Source: Coprinellus micaceus (lineage: Eukaryota; Basidiomycota; Agaricomycetes; Agaricales; Psathyrellaceae). From it: a DNA stretch of 64,000 bases. The translations under genes were made by a program, and so were the position numbers. The stretch lies in assembly GCA_951394405.1 (NCBI GenBank), contig OX596338.1:3906001-3970000 (forward strand), written 5' to 3'. Below the pieces are notes generated by a model. It made no database searches. It was not told the origin of the DNA and saw only the letters and a program-made list of their open reading frames with translations. Of this stretch, positions 1-12,158 are shown one piece after another. The stretch's first letter is position 1. Each line of letters starts with the position of its first letter.

Positions 1-701
1 CGTTTGTGGGAGTCAACGTTTACTGACCAACTTGAAGGGGCGCCCAAACTCTTTTGGTTCTACATTGAGCTCGGGTTGCTGCCGAGGTGACCGCAATCCC
101 CGCGGTGGTGGCTTTGTCATGCCCAATTGACTCTACTGCTCGTTGAATGGCCGGTAAATAAGTATGTCATCGTCGGGGGTAGAAACGGCGTGCAGCGTTT
201 TACGTCAAGTGTTGTCCTCGCCATTTGCTCCGGGCGGAAAACTCACGGCCGCTTACAGCTCCCCAAAGATTAGATATCCATGGCTCTTGCCCGTCTTCCA
301 AGCTAGTCCCGTCTGTTCTAGAACGCTGTTGAGAACATTCCGACGCGAATCATCCCTCACCCTCGAGCCGCACTGCTATTGACGCAATCCCCATACGGGG
401 ATGCTTATGAGCTACGAGTGAATACATCGAGGAGCCGCGATAATGCACTTGGTGCCTTGAGGCTTTACAGCATCGCGAACAGGTGGCGATTTCCAGTTTT
501 CAGGGTCGGTTGGCCCTGCATAAATTACGTGTAAACGGGATCGGTGCGTGACAGGTCCCTATATCGGAAACACCATTTATGGAACCCCGTATTGGCGAGC
601 GGGAAACTCAAGAAGATATGATCGGGAGTCTTTGACGAGGGACAACCTCCTGTAATACATAGCCTCTCTCCTCTATCCCGTGTATCCATCCCATCCTCCC
701 A
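1..701. other. No gene recognised
   Basis: I see no supported gene here. Short open frames lack splice-compatible extensions or recognisable motifs. The last part is probably the promoter and leader of the small gene that starts at 702. Confidence 0.4.
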
Positions 702-1343
702 ATGCCCCTCTTCTCTCGCAAGCATCACGGATTCTCCTTCAAACGCGAGGCCAACGGCGGCGTCGACATCAAAGACGACAGGACTGCGCGTCGCGACTTC
801 AAGTTCACATCAAACCTCTTTACTGGGACGTCTGTGGTGAGTCGAAGCAGTAGTCCTATGCGATCCCACGTTGCGCAGGCTTCGATCTTGGTAGAGCCCT
901 GCTGATATGCCTACCACCTTCCTAGATGTACCAGACCGACGGTGATCATAAGCCGGCGCATACACCGACGCCATCGCCGCCCACACCGCTCACCTGGCCC
1001 CCGCCAACGCGGCAGGGCACAGGCTCCTCCATATTTGACGCGTACAACGCTCCCCCTACCCCAGGTCCGTACCATGATCTCGAGGTACGCAACTACACAC
1101 AGGCTCGTTCGGATATTCCGAGCTGACCAGCGATTGGACCGTCTGGATGATCCGTTACAGCCCTCCTTCGGCCTCACCGAGTTGTTTCGCCGCATATGGA
1201 CGCTCGTCGGGGTCTGGTTCAGCTACACTCCTCCTCCCCTGCCCATTCCCTCGCTGACACCCCTCCCCCCGATTGCGACACCCGCGGGTGAACGAGCAAA
1301 CCTGTCGCAGTCCTGCCCCGGTGGTACATACTACGTTAACTGA
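702..1343 (+). CDS. Small proline-rich hypothetical protein, three exons
   Basis: The function is not recognised. Three exons join in frame with canonical GT-AG introns: 702-836, 926-1084 and 1131-1343. The introns are 89 and 46 nt and both are phase 0. The predicted product is 168 residues. The N-terminal third is basic and polar. The middle is Pro/Thr-rich (PTPSPPTPLTWPPPT). The C-terminal third holds an amphipathic or hydrophobic stretch (LFRRIWTLVGVWF) followed by a proline-rich run. No signal peptide or known domain is visible. The model rests on three independent frames agreeing across two introns, which shadow frames rarely do. A cryptic fourth exon after 1320 cannot be excluded. Confidence 0.4.
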
Positions 1344-2299
1344 TAACGTCTAAGCCCGTTACCTTCCGTTGCTCCCGCAGTAGGGTACTGCGACAGTAAC
1401 ACCTTCCATATATACCCCTCCGGATAAGTGCTGCCTGAGCGAGTCTAGATAATGTCCCTGAACGCCCTGTGATCATGCCTGCCTATATGCGCATGTACCT
1501 CGTGTTAATATGACCGCTTCCTCGTCGACAACAGCTGGAAGCCCCAAGCAGAGTCGGGCGCCAACTCGGACTCGACTCGAAGCGCCCCCGACCAATTTAG
1601 GTAGCACCCCACCCTAAACGGGGAACAAGGGGGAGATATAGTTAAGGCGGCCTTCCGACGATCAGGCGCTACTTAAAACCAAAAGCACCTTTAGGTATTA
1701 GTAGTGACGTTGGGGGGCTCGGTGGCTTAGGCTTGATTTGCGGGCGGGCGCCGAGCGCTTCGACTCCTCGAGGGAGGCTGTAGATGTTCAGCGCAGTGCC
1801 GCGCATGTACCTGCGACCCTCGGTTCTGATTCAAGGCCGAGCGATGTGATGTGTGAGTACTTGTGTTGAGTTGCAGTAGCTTCCGGTTCTACAGATTAAT
1901 TAACATATCATGGGGGTTATAGGTGGTGTGATCTAAGATAGTCTATGGCAATAACTGATATGAGAGCAACACAACATGGCACGACGAGCGTTGAGATAGT
2001 GAGCACGATAGCCCAGAAGTAAAGGAGGTGGTCGATCGAGGCCCGACACGGGAGGAAGGAAGAAAGAAGGGAAGGCATAGAACTAGACCTGTCCGTCAAA
2101 GTGATACAGACCGACAGAACCTGTCAACGAAGCGAAGGAAGATGCCATGTGGTATGGAGGGGCCGATCGTAGGACGTCGTGGGGTACAGCAAAACGCATT
2201 CCAGCATGTCGTCAGGTCAGGTCGATAATCATATCGTGACTAGGCCACGTATCCATGTGTTGGATACTTTTCAAAGGGAGGAGAGCGGGTGTCTGGTCG
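1344..2299. other. Intergenic, no gene seen
   Basis: Noncoding in appearance; only short overlapping frames on both strands. It separates the small hypothetical gene from the decayed carrier copy. Confidence 0.4.
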
Positions 2300-2778
2300 G
2301 AACGCGTCTCTTAGACGTATTGCGAGGACAGGGGAAGAGCGACTGTGCGAGGGTGTACGAGAACACGAGCTTAGGCCCAACGACGAGGATCTATATAAAT
2401 CATTCCTATCAGCTTCGGAACAGCAAAATCCAGATAACGCGCAAACGCACCCACACCCTCACCAAACCCCCCACAACTGTCACCCCGCTAACCCTCTTGT
2501 CAAAATTCGCCTGCTGAGTCCCCGCCTTCACCACATCCAACGGCGCTACCGCCGTGGTACTCGCCACGTAGCTTTGCTGCAATCCTCCACTCCCAAGACG
2601 TAGTCCTTGGTGAAGACCGAGGCGCCGAAGAGTGCGAAAGAGCCGGGGGCGTTGCAGGCCATTGTCCAGCCCCACCCGTCTTAGAGGGCGGTGCCTTCTT
2701 CGGCGAGTATGCGAACGAAACCGCGCCCGAGGAAGGCTCCGGGGTTGACCTGGCGTTTGATTTGAGGACGTCGATTGG
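2300..2778 (-). pseudogene. Decayed inverted copy of the GTP/GDP carrier (3' half)
   Basis: Read on the minus strand, this is a degenerate copy of the last two exons of the intact carrier at 3705-4901. It starts near the PLDVLK signature (about 2775) and runs to the carrier stop codon (about 2308). It keeps recognisable stretches such as APLDVVK, QQANFDK and VSGVTVV. It has an in-frame stop where the parent encodes LYRGWGW, lacks the segment around WGQNFVASVAG, and carries further shifts. The last intron position is still present as unspliced sequence with its TAG acceptor. It therefore arose by DNA duplication, not by retrotransposition. Its 5' boundary abuts the left arm of the long inverted repeat. 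Confidence 0.8.
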
Positions 2779-2786
2779 AAGACCTA

Positions 2787-3570
2787 AAACATAGTCGACT
2801 CAAGTCGAAAGCTCAAAGCCGCGCCGTTCGGCGACATTCGCTTCAGTCGCATTTCGCCGTCTCCAGTGAGAGAAGAGGAGGAGAAGGGGAAAATATACAG
2901 GGCATGATGGGGAAGGAAAGCAAGAATCGTTGCGATATCAGGAGCGTGATGGGGCAAGACCCGCGTGACATCACGCTTCGGGAAATTTCGAAGGACGATT
3001 TCGCTAACGGGCGCCTAGCGCCCAGGTTCGCGCAATCCTGACCCAAACCTCAACTCCATACATAGGGCTCAATAAGGTGGTTAGAGTCTCGAGTCTCATA
3101 CCATCCCAAGCAGTGCAGGCTCCTCGCTCACTATTAAAGGTCTTAAGGGCGTCCAGGCGCGGTTGAGACGAGGGTCCGTGGGCATCCCACAAGCGTCGAG
3201 GGTCGTCTATCTTTTTCGAATGTTCGCCTTCGTATTTAATCATATTCGACAGGGAGATCTATATGTTTGTGGGCGCCTAAAAGTTTGAGCGATGCACGCG
3301 GCGACGGCGATCAAATCTCCGAGCCCACACCACACCTTTGCACCATTGTTTCCTACCTCTACAGCAAGGGCACAGAGAAACGTACCCACTTCTCCACCGC
3401 CGCTTCCCCTACTCAAAGTTCAATGGTTGACCCCTTGGCCCTTCGGCCTTTCCGCAATCTAGACCCGCGCTCGGAGGACTCGGCCGTCCACCCAAAAACG
3501 GCATCGCCACACGTGCCGGAATGTCAGAATTTTGAGCTGGCACGGAAAGACCGGGCGCGTCTCTTCAATC
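2787..3570 (+). repeat. Long inverted repeat, left arm (about 780 bp)
   Basis: This segment matches the reverse complement of roughly 9530-10310, with many substitutions and small gaps. Anchors include GTGACATCACGCTT near 2964, matching AAGCGTGATGTCAC near 10110; the GGGCGCCTAGCGCCC region near 3010; GGGCATCCCAC near 3180; and GATGCACGCGGCGACGGCG near 3290. No coding capacity is evident. It may be a nonautonomous element or a remnant of one. Confidence 0.7.
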
Positions 3571-3704
3571 CCGACCCTCAACAGCACTCATACCGAGGTC
3601 CATTACCCTCTACTCCTCTCCTGTAAAGGTGTGTTTCATTTGAAGCTCTACGATACGTATAAAGATGAACTAACGAAGAGTTGTAACGGTATTGGAATAG
3701 CAAG

Positions 3705-4901
3705 ATGTCCCCCGCTCCTTCGTCTGGAAAGGACTCGGCTGCTGCCCGAATTTTGGGTTCTGGTACCTCCGGTGCGAGTCTCTTTGGCTATCTACGTCGT
3801 ACTTGAGGTACTGAACAGCATGGCACCGTCATCTAGGTATTGCTGAGCTGTTCATCTTCCACCCCGTCGACACTGTCGCCAAGCGTCTGATGTCCAACAA
3901 GACCAAGGTACATTCTTCCCCTCCCCTCCCCATGCCCTGCTCCTCACATGCGACAACCCACCCCCCTTTCTCATTTAGGTCTCACAAACCGGCCTCAGCA
4001 CCGTCATCTTCCGCGAACACGCCAACGCCGCCATCTCCCGCAAATTCCTCTCGCTCTTCCCGGGGTTGGGCTACGCAGCAGGGTACAAAGTCGCTCAGCG
4101 CGTCTACAAGTTCGGTGGACAGCCATGGTTCCGCGACCTCATCGATAAGCACTTCAAGACCGAGTTCTCGAATACTTTTGGAGAGCGGAAGGGCAAGCTG
4201 ATGATGCAGGCGGCTGCAGGTAGTCTGACGGGTATCGGTGAAGTCGTACGTCCATCTTCCCCACCTCTCTCGCTCTCCTCCTCGCACGCATTGCGGTGCC
4301 GGTGGAGCCCCCCAAAAAGTGCAGTTGACTGACGAGCGTGCACGCACACGATAGGTCCTCCTCCCCCTCGACGTCCTCAAAATCAAACGTCAGGTTAACC
4401 CCGAAGCCTTCCGTGGGCGCGGCTTCATGCGCATCCTCGCTGAAGAAGGCACCGCCCTCTACCGCGGGTGGGGCTGGACAATGGCCCGCAACGCCCCCGG
4501 CTCTTTCGCACTCTTCGGCGCCTCGGCATTCACCAAGGACTACGTCCTGGGAGTGGAGGATTACTCCAAGGCTACTTGGGGCCAGAACTTTGTGGCGAGC
4601 GTTGCGGGTGCGGTGGCGAGTATCACGGTGGCGGCGCCGTTGGATGTGGTGAAGACGAGGATTCAGCAGGCGAATTTTGAGAAGAAGGTTAGTGGGGTGA
4701 CGGTTGTGAGGGATTTGGTGAGGAACGAGGGCGCGGGTGCGTTCTTTAAGGGTTTGACGCCCAAGGTGCGTTTTGCGTTGGCTTCCTTGGAGGGGTTTCC
4801 CGATTAACCGGTTTTTGTAGATCCTCGTCGTTGGGCCTAAACTTGTGTTCTCGTACACCCTCGCCCAGTCGCTCATCCCCCTGTTCTCGCAATACGTCTA
4901 A
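3705..4901 (+). CDS. GGC1: Mitochondrial GTP/GDP carrier
   Basis: An inner-membrane carrier of the SLC25 family that, in yeast, imports GTP into mitochondria in exchange for GDP and affects iron homeostasis. Five exons: 3705-3771, 3837-3907, 3979-4245, 4355-4765 and 4821-4901. Together they encode 298 residues, close to the yeast length of 300. All three carrier repeats show the PxD-x-x-K/R signature: HPVDTVAKR near residue 32, LPLDVLKIKR near 140 and APLDVVKTR near 237. Ggc1-type stretches include GLGYAAGYKVAQRVYKFGGQ, RGWGWTMARNAPGSFALFG and GPKLVFSYTLAQSLIP. The start gives a short N-terminus ahead of RILGSGTSG, as in the family. A decayed inverted copy lies 1 kb upstream at 2300-2778. The flanking DNA is repetitive. 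Confidence 0.95.
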
Positions 4902-7900
4902 GCGTACCCAGCTAGACGCGCCTCCAAGCTGCGACGTACCCTTCAGCCCTCTCAACCCAAAAAGTACACATAACGCGCAGTCTACCCATGATATCCATCT
5001 ACGACGTGCGACGCCTCCCATCCACACTACCATGACTGACGTCTTCCATCCATCCGCATCACGATTCGACGACATCCCTTCGTTGACACACCCCGTCTCT
5101 CCCTACCTGGAGATCCAAATTGGAAAGGACATCGGTTTCCAGAAAGCCACTACGTCCGTCGTCACTGTGCTCTATCGTGCATACAACTACCCTGTTATAC
5201 TCCCTATTTGCTATAGATTATCTTAGATCCTTGCTTAACATCCACGGGTTTTACGCCGAGCCATGTTTTAATTGTAGAAACGCATACCACACACCAAGTC
5301 AATCACACCTCACTCTCTATCCGACCCGTAACCAACTCCAAGGGCGGATCCAAACGTGACTGATGAGGGAGATAGGGATGAAAAATGGAATAAGTACTTG
5401 GGTCTGTCGACCATGAAATAAGGCGTGTGCACCGGACGCCAGCGCCCACAGCAAAGAACGTTCAGCGAGAACATACTGAATTTCGCTATTGTGAAATAGT
5501 AGAGCTTTGATCGGGGTGCACTCTGATGGAAGGGTATCGTCTATGAGAGCGGACGACCACAGACATATACGTGCGCTGCCGCAAGTTGTTTCGGTCCAAT
5601 TAATTGAGGAGGCGTTCCACCCGACCTACGTGGACCTCGTTCCTCGAGTGAAGGCTGCTGCGCCTCCGACCAAGCGGTCTGGTTCACGAAGGAGAATTCA
5701 CATCTTTTCTTTCGTCCTCACGCAACCTCGCGCCGACATACCTTGCTGTGGATTTAACCACGCACGATTCCTCGCCCTCGCTCCCTTCCCTGCTGGGTGG
5801 ATTCAACCACACCACCTCGCCTACGGACTCGTTTTCTTGCGGGGATTTGACCTCGCAAGCCCCGTGCCCCATTCCGGATTCCTATGCGGATTTGGCTGCC
5901 TGATATCCCTGCGGCTTCGACCGCATGAGCCTCGTAGCTCATTTGATTTGGTGGCATTGGCCGCACGAGCCTCGGAGCTCGTTCACTGTGGCAGAATTGG
6001 TGCGGATTTGACCGCCTGTTATCCCTGCGGCTTCGACCGCACGAGCCTCGAAGCTCGTTCACTGTGGCGGCATTGACCGCAAGAGCCGTCCTATCTACCT
6101 CCCTACCAGGAGTTCTCGGGAGTCTTTATTTATCCGACTCTATCCAACCAACTTGCGGGGATTGCAAGCATGCGCCAATTGAGAGGATTCAATCGGAGTC
6201 AAATGGGTGCCTGGTGGAGGACGTAAACGTCCAAACTCCCATGGGGAGCCCTGGGAAGAGAAGAACGGGCGCTGATTGTGAGGGCGCGGAACGCTAATCT
6301 TTGATTGTGATCACATCTCCGCGGCGCTCAGTAATAGGCTTGCGACGCGAAGCGACGGAAAAATGCGGTCTACGATGGTGTGTAACTGTCCGATTAAATT
6401 ATAAATGGAGCCTACGGCCTAATAGCTGAGCGTATGCACAACTGGAAGCCAAAGGAACGAGGATTTTAAGGACAGTGAGGTATCTAGAGGTAGCGAGGGA
6501 TCGAGGCATGGCAAGGAATCTAGGTGTAGCGAAGGGGTATTACGCGGAACTGGGGCGCGCGAGCGGCTAGTGGGTGACAATTAAGACCCTCAAGGAGTAT
6601 GTCTTTTCAACCTCCCGCGGTGGTGGTGGCGAGAGGAGGGGTTGGCGGGGTTGCGGCGGGGGATGTGAGACGAAGCCACCTTTTGATACGCGCATAGAGA
6701 CGCCCGATTGACTCCACGATGGAGAAGCAAAGCTACAATAGAAGGCCGTCGATGACCCAGGAACAGAGGAGGTTGAAGGGCACTCACCTCGAACTTGAAG
6801 CAGCACCGAACTCTCGTTCTGTGTTGAGCATCCGGGAGAGGTGGGTCGCGAGCCTCTTTTGCGCGGTCACCCGACTGATAGGTCTAAAAGGCCAACGCCG
6901 AGTAAGCACGCGGCGCGCCTCTGGAGATGATTTGCGAGGCACTGACCATAGCGAGGCCATGGGACAACCCTGACCGGATATCTATAGTCCTCTCCCGTGT
7001 GTCGCTGTCTTGGAGCACGAATCTCCCGTTGGGCTCGTGGGTCACTGTGAAGCCCGTGAGGAGGGGTGGAGACATGATGGTGTATAATGAAAAGGGGGAG
7101 GACTTAACTTGAATTTATAGCCCATGCCGACGGTGGGAATGAACCCTGTTTGCGGGCGGGGCTGCGCAGCCTCTTTGGGAAGGATCCGCCAACTCGCCAG
7201 GGTTTCTGAGCTGTACACTATCGAGCATTTTTGCGAACATTTTGGTCAGCTTCCCAACGGTAATGGGCGGGGGAATCCAGAGGGATACACGCGCGCAAGT
7301 GTCCGTGTCGGTTTCGTAAATCTGGAGACTGGATGAGGACCACTTGAAGCGCTATTCTATCCAGGAAAGCAAGGCGCCTTTTGTGATAAATTTCCCGTTG
7401 GCTGTGCGTAGGCTACGGGGAGTCCCAAAGCAGGCGAAACCGACATAATCACCGTCGGAGTCAATTAAAGACTCGCCTCTTTACCCGTTGGCTTTCCTAT
7501 GGAAACAATCTCTGGCGGAGCTCAGCTCGAAGTACTAGAGCAAGGGATAAGGTTTGGTCGGAACCCGAGGATCTCGGCAGACCCCTGCTAAATGGGTGCA
7601 TTCCAGAAAGGAATCAGGATCGGACCGCGAGAGAAGCGGGGGAGGGCGGGGAGGGTGGGCTCACTGAGTGGAAGGTGTGCAACGGGAGTTGGGGCAAGCA
7701 GGGAGTTCAGGGACCGGACGGGCCAGGGCTGACTCCCCTCCTCGTTACGTGGGCCTCGTGCCCCTTCATCGCGACCAGTATCACAGCGGCCGGCAAACAG
7801 AGTGTCAGATATGTCACTGCAGTGAGGAGTTGCCCTGAACGTCCCTTTATTTGGCTCCGAGTCGACAGAGGGCCCGAGAGGCTGATTGTCCGCTTTTGGC

Positions 7901-9529
7901 ACAACTTCCAAAGATTGGGTCGTGGGAGGTCAACCCGTCACACTCGCGGGCAGCTAACGCTAAGTACATCAACGTGACGTCTGACCTTAAGCATGACGCA
8001 GGGTGGGGTTCTAGAATGTGCTCTATTGCAAGCGGGTTTCACGATCGCGCTCACAATTGTGGAATAGGTGGGATTGGAGAGCAACCGCACCGACTCGGAG
8101 TCATAAGTCTTGACGCCCGTTTCCAAGAAACCTGCGTGCATCCAAGGCTGTAAACGCGCGGTCGGCAGCGTTGAGAAGATCGCATTGCATTGAGATCATA
8201 GGTGAACAAGGACAAGAAATCGCCGCACGATCGGCGACCCTCAGAACTCAAAACTCGGCAAACGCCGCACAACACGCACCTACCAAGTTGGACTTGTAGA
8301 AATCTGTCTCGCGAGTCGCGTCTCTCGCTCAGGAACGGAATCGAACGGTAGTTCCCCGCGCCATTCTTGAGCCTTCTTACCCGCCCACAGGAGGTAAGAT
8401 AAATTGATTCCTATCTTTGCGAAATTGCCATTTTTCATTGATCCCAAAAGGGTGTGGTGCGAGGCGGTGGACACTCGCGTTGGCATGTGTCCGGTAGGGG
8501 CCCCCCGTGACAACCTTGTATCACCTTACAAATGAATACACTGTGTGGCGGGGAGCTGCCATCCGATTTTGTATGAAGGTCATGCCGGGGGAGCACTGGT
8601 AGGCCGTGTGCTCTGGTTGACCTGCATTTGGTCCGCAGTTTAGCACCCTAAGTTGAATGGATTCGATAGCATATGTGGTTGGAATACAGAGTCCAAGGTG
8701 GGTTTTAATCAACGAGATTGCTGAATTTGTACCGGGCGATTGCGGCGAGGCGCGCGTGCGCCAATTGGGGAGTAGCGTGACACGGACGCGTTTTACTCTC
8801 CATATCGCGCGTCCCTCAAATGAGATGCGGTGCCTTCAGCCAAGGAGGCTGTGATGCTACAGCTCAGTAAATGATCTGACGCGGGAAAAGCAGGGCATCT
8901 ATTGTTTCGTTTGTTCCAGTCCTGACAGGGGCCTTTACAAGGCACAAGGTGAGTCGTTGTTTTTGAGAACGCGTTGCTCACCTACCAACGGGCCGTTGGG
9001 AGGAGCCGTTCCTTCCCTGGAAGTATCTACCTCCACCCCTTTCCTTCCAGCCGCCGTTTGAGCTGCTTTGCCTGGAGGACCTGACGCGCGCAGGGTGCGC
9101 ACAGCACCTCCCGTGCGATATGACTAGTACTGGTATGCAGCTGTGAGATTGCAAAAAACACGCGCTGGCGCTCGGCTGCTCACCAATAAAATGCCTTTGG
9201 GAACAGATTCCGGGAATTCGAGAAGGCGAGGACTGCTATGACGGTCGGATTTATCGTCGAGACGGACCCCACAGTCTGGGTTGCAGTGGAAAGGGAATTG
9301 ATGGGTGTTGCTTTCGGGGTTCTCAATGGACAGGAGAGAGCAGGGGGCGAAATGTTTGGGGGGCAAAAGTAAGGTTCCGACAGTGACCCTCATTTGAGGA
9401 CTCATGTTGGATAATTATTGGGAAGTGTTGCCTCAAGTTCTGTCACTTCCCCATCCGGCGGGAAAGTGCAACTACATCGGTTCCAGCAACCAGATCTAAT
9501 TGATTCAGGGAACCAGGTGTCAGCGCATG
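4902..9529. other. Gene-poor spacer between the inverted-repeat arms
   Basis: About 4.6 kb with no supported gene. It contains a 116-bp tandem repeat near 5886-6090. The longest frame (5507-6076) is largely that repeat, so I do not call it. No transposase, reverse transcriptase or other transposon protein motif is visible. Confidence 0.5.
5886..6095. repeat. 116-bp tandem repeat, about two copies with sub-repeats
   Basis: The string GCGGATTTGRCYGCCTG begins at 5886 and recurs at 6002, giving a 116-bp period. Inside each unit a GACCGCAYGAGCCTCGNAGCTC block is repeated roughly every 50-60 bp. A weaker related block lies upstream near 5840. No coding role is evident. Confidence 0.65.
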
Positions 9530-10315
9530 CTCTAAGCTGTTGTCCCGTACCTGTATTCTGGGGTCCCATGCCTCGGCGTTGATTTCATTTCCCAGACGCA
9601 ACTCTGAGATGGGAACCGAGGGAGACGGGGCCGGATGTCGGAAGGGCCCAGAGCGAAGGGGTGGCCCGCCATTGTATTTTTGGTAGGGGAAAACGGCGAT
9701 GGAGAAGTGACTACATTTCTCTTGCCCCTTGCTGTAGAAGTAGGAAACGATGGTGTAGAGGTGTGGTTCGGAGGTTTGATCGCCGTCGCCGCGTGCATCG
9801 TTTCGGCCTTTTAAGCGCCCATAGACGCAGACTTCCCTGCCGATTGTGATTATGTACCAAGGCGACCATTTGAAAAAGATAGATGGCCCTTAAACTCGAC
9901 TCTTATGTGCTCTGTGTGGGATGCCGATGGACCCTCGTCTGGACCTTAATAGGGCGAGTGAAAAGTCTGGATTGGTTGAGACGGTATGAGACTCGAGAAT
10001 CTGTCAAGTTTTTTGAGCCTCTACGTGTATGTAATTGAGCTTTGGGTCAGGATTGTGCAAACCTAAGTACTAGGCGCCCGTTGGCGAAATCGTCGTTCGG
10101 AAATTCCCGAAGCGTGATGTCACGCAAGAGTTCGGTCACGCTCCTTGAGTACGGCGACGACGCGACGCGTTTCTTCAATTCTTACTTACCTTCCCCCACC
10201 TTGCGTTGTATGACTTCCCCTTCAACCATCATTAGAGACGATGGAGCCCGAACGAAGCGAATATCACTCCACAGCGCGGCTGTGGGCTTTCGATTCGAGT
10301 CAACTACGTTTGAGG
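9530..10315 (-). repeat. Long inverted repeat, right arm
   Basis: The diverged reverse complement of 2787-3570. The outer ends lie near 2787 and 10310 and the inner ends near 3570 and 9530, so the arms enclose about 6 kb including GGC1. The arms differ by many substitutions and small indels, so the duplication is old or the element family is diverse. Confidence 0.7.
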
Positions 10316-12158
10316 TTGGAGGACTCGATGAGGCGAAGGTGGTGACTGCTGGTGTGTATCGCGCCATATTCATCTCTCTGTAGAGAAAGGGCTCACGCCC
10401 ATGCCCAATGGTGTTTGCTAAGTTGGTTGTATGCCTTCGCGCCCTGCCAGACCCTCTTAACTCCTCTAGATCGAGTCCAGTGCGTCTTTTCAGCTCGCTT
10501 CCCCATCTGGCTCACGACCTTCATTTCTCCCTTCGTTCCCAAACACCCTTCCGCGCTCCCTCCACCCTGCTTTCTGAATCTCTTCCCCCATCGCCTCGGT
10601 TTTCTTGACTTGGACAATTTTTAGCGCGAGGTTCCGTGTAAAGGTCGAGGCCCCTGCTCTACACGATCGCTAAGGCGTGCGGGTTCCTCTCAAGAAGGTT
10701 GGCCGTCACGCGTGGGGTCACAATCTCGCAGATGGCAGCGCGTCGCGTCTATCGCGTCCTTTTCGTCCCTTCGCCCATCACCTCTGCCTAGCATGGGATG
10801 GTGAGTTTGGTTATGGTCGCGTTGGAGTGTAGTGGTGGTGCGTGTCGTCCCATTGTCATCCAATTTTGTATACAGTCCTGAGTCTCCTAGCGGTTATTTA
10901 CTTTCGGCCGTGTGTTTCCCTACTAACATCGCGACCCCCATTCCTGTTTTCCCCGATTGTGCGCTGACCCCTCCTTCCCTCTCTCTGCCTATGGTCTCCA
11001 TGGGGCGTCGTTGAGACGAATCTGCCCAGGATGCTACCGCCACCCTTGTCTTTCACTTTGTTGTCGTTTCCACTTATTTCCTCGACTGCAGTGAGTTAAA
11101 CCTTCAAGGCCACCCGGCCCGCCCAACGATCTGTGCATTCACCTTTCTCGGTTTCGTTCGTTCGTCCTGCCAAGCTTTCCCCTTCGTTCGATCCATGGAC
11201 CCACAAACTCACACGGCTCCTCATTGCGCACCCTTTGTTCTCGAATGGCCTTTGCGCTGCAGGATTATCTAAAGTTCAGGTGTGGTCCCATGTGCGCATA
11301 ACGGTGCGTACCGCCTCGTTCGCATATGACCCCTCCACAGTGCCCTGATATTCGCAGCACTCGACCCAATATGCTCCTTCGATGGTGATCCTTCTACGGC
11401 CCAGTAGATTTTCACGCTGAACGGAGTTTGGCTATGTGCCCTCGACTGAGGTTCGCCGTCTTACTAGGCCCTCAGCGTAGTGCCTCTGGTCGGAGCGCTC
11501 TGCGCTTCGTTTAACATCTGGCCCTTCGCGAGACTTATCTACTTCTCTTCCCCCCGTTATGCGCCGCCTCTCCGCCTCCTCTATCTCCTTCTCGGTGTCA
11601 GGCGGCGGTTGGCTCTCCCTGCGCGCGTCCACTGTTGCACTTTAATCTCCCGAATCAGAGCCCGGGAGTCGCTACGGCGCGATACTGACCATGTCTACGG
11701 TTTTGCCGCCTCTAATTTATTCATCTAACCTTAAACCCCGAGCCGAAGGTGGCCTTAAAGCTCAGGCTGAGGTTCCTTGCTTCAGCAAGGCTAATGACTT
11801 TTCCCTTAACTTCCTTTTAAGGACATGGACACGGTTGTTGCGGAGCGAAGCGGAGCAATACTGTCTTCTGTGCGTGCGAGGTGATTGGGGCTTCGAAAAG
11901 CGGACAAACAAGGCCAAATTCTCCAGTACCCCCCCCTGGCCACACGCGATTTCTCCTTGAACCCTCCAGAACTCGCTCAAACCACCCCCGTTGACCGCGA
12001 AACTCGACATGGGCGTTGTGCTAGTTACCCTCTACATGCATATGCAAAAATATTCCAGGTTTCTGTCACTATAGACAGTCTTTAACGTCGAGCATGTCAC
12101 TTTCAGCGCGCGAGTGGCACACGCGCGATCGCGGCCATCAGTCGGTTACGAAAGAAGC
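10316..12158. other. Pyrimidine-rich noncoding stretch
   Basis: No gene is supported. The plus strand is strongly C/T-rich between about 10400 and 11700, which creates several spurious open frames. A short hairpin, TTGCTTCAGCAA, occurs near 11776. Confidence 0.4.

Noticed and set aside
4154..4876. 240-codon minus-strand frame
   Set aside because: Antisense shadow of the GGC1 exons and introns.
5507..6076. 189-codon plus-strand frame
   Set aside because: Largely made of the 116-bp tandem repeat; no domain, and its frame is explained by the repeat period and composition.
11760..12060. Possible transposon end near the TTGCTTCAGCAA hairpin
   Set aside because: Too short and without a partner terminus or target duplication.
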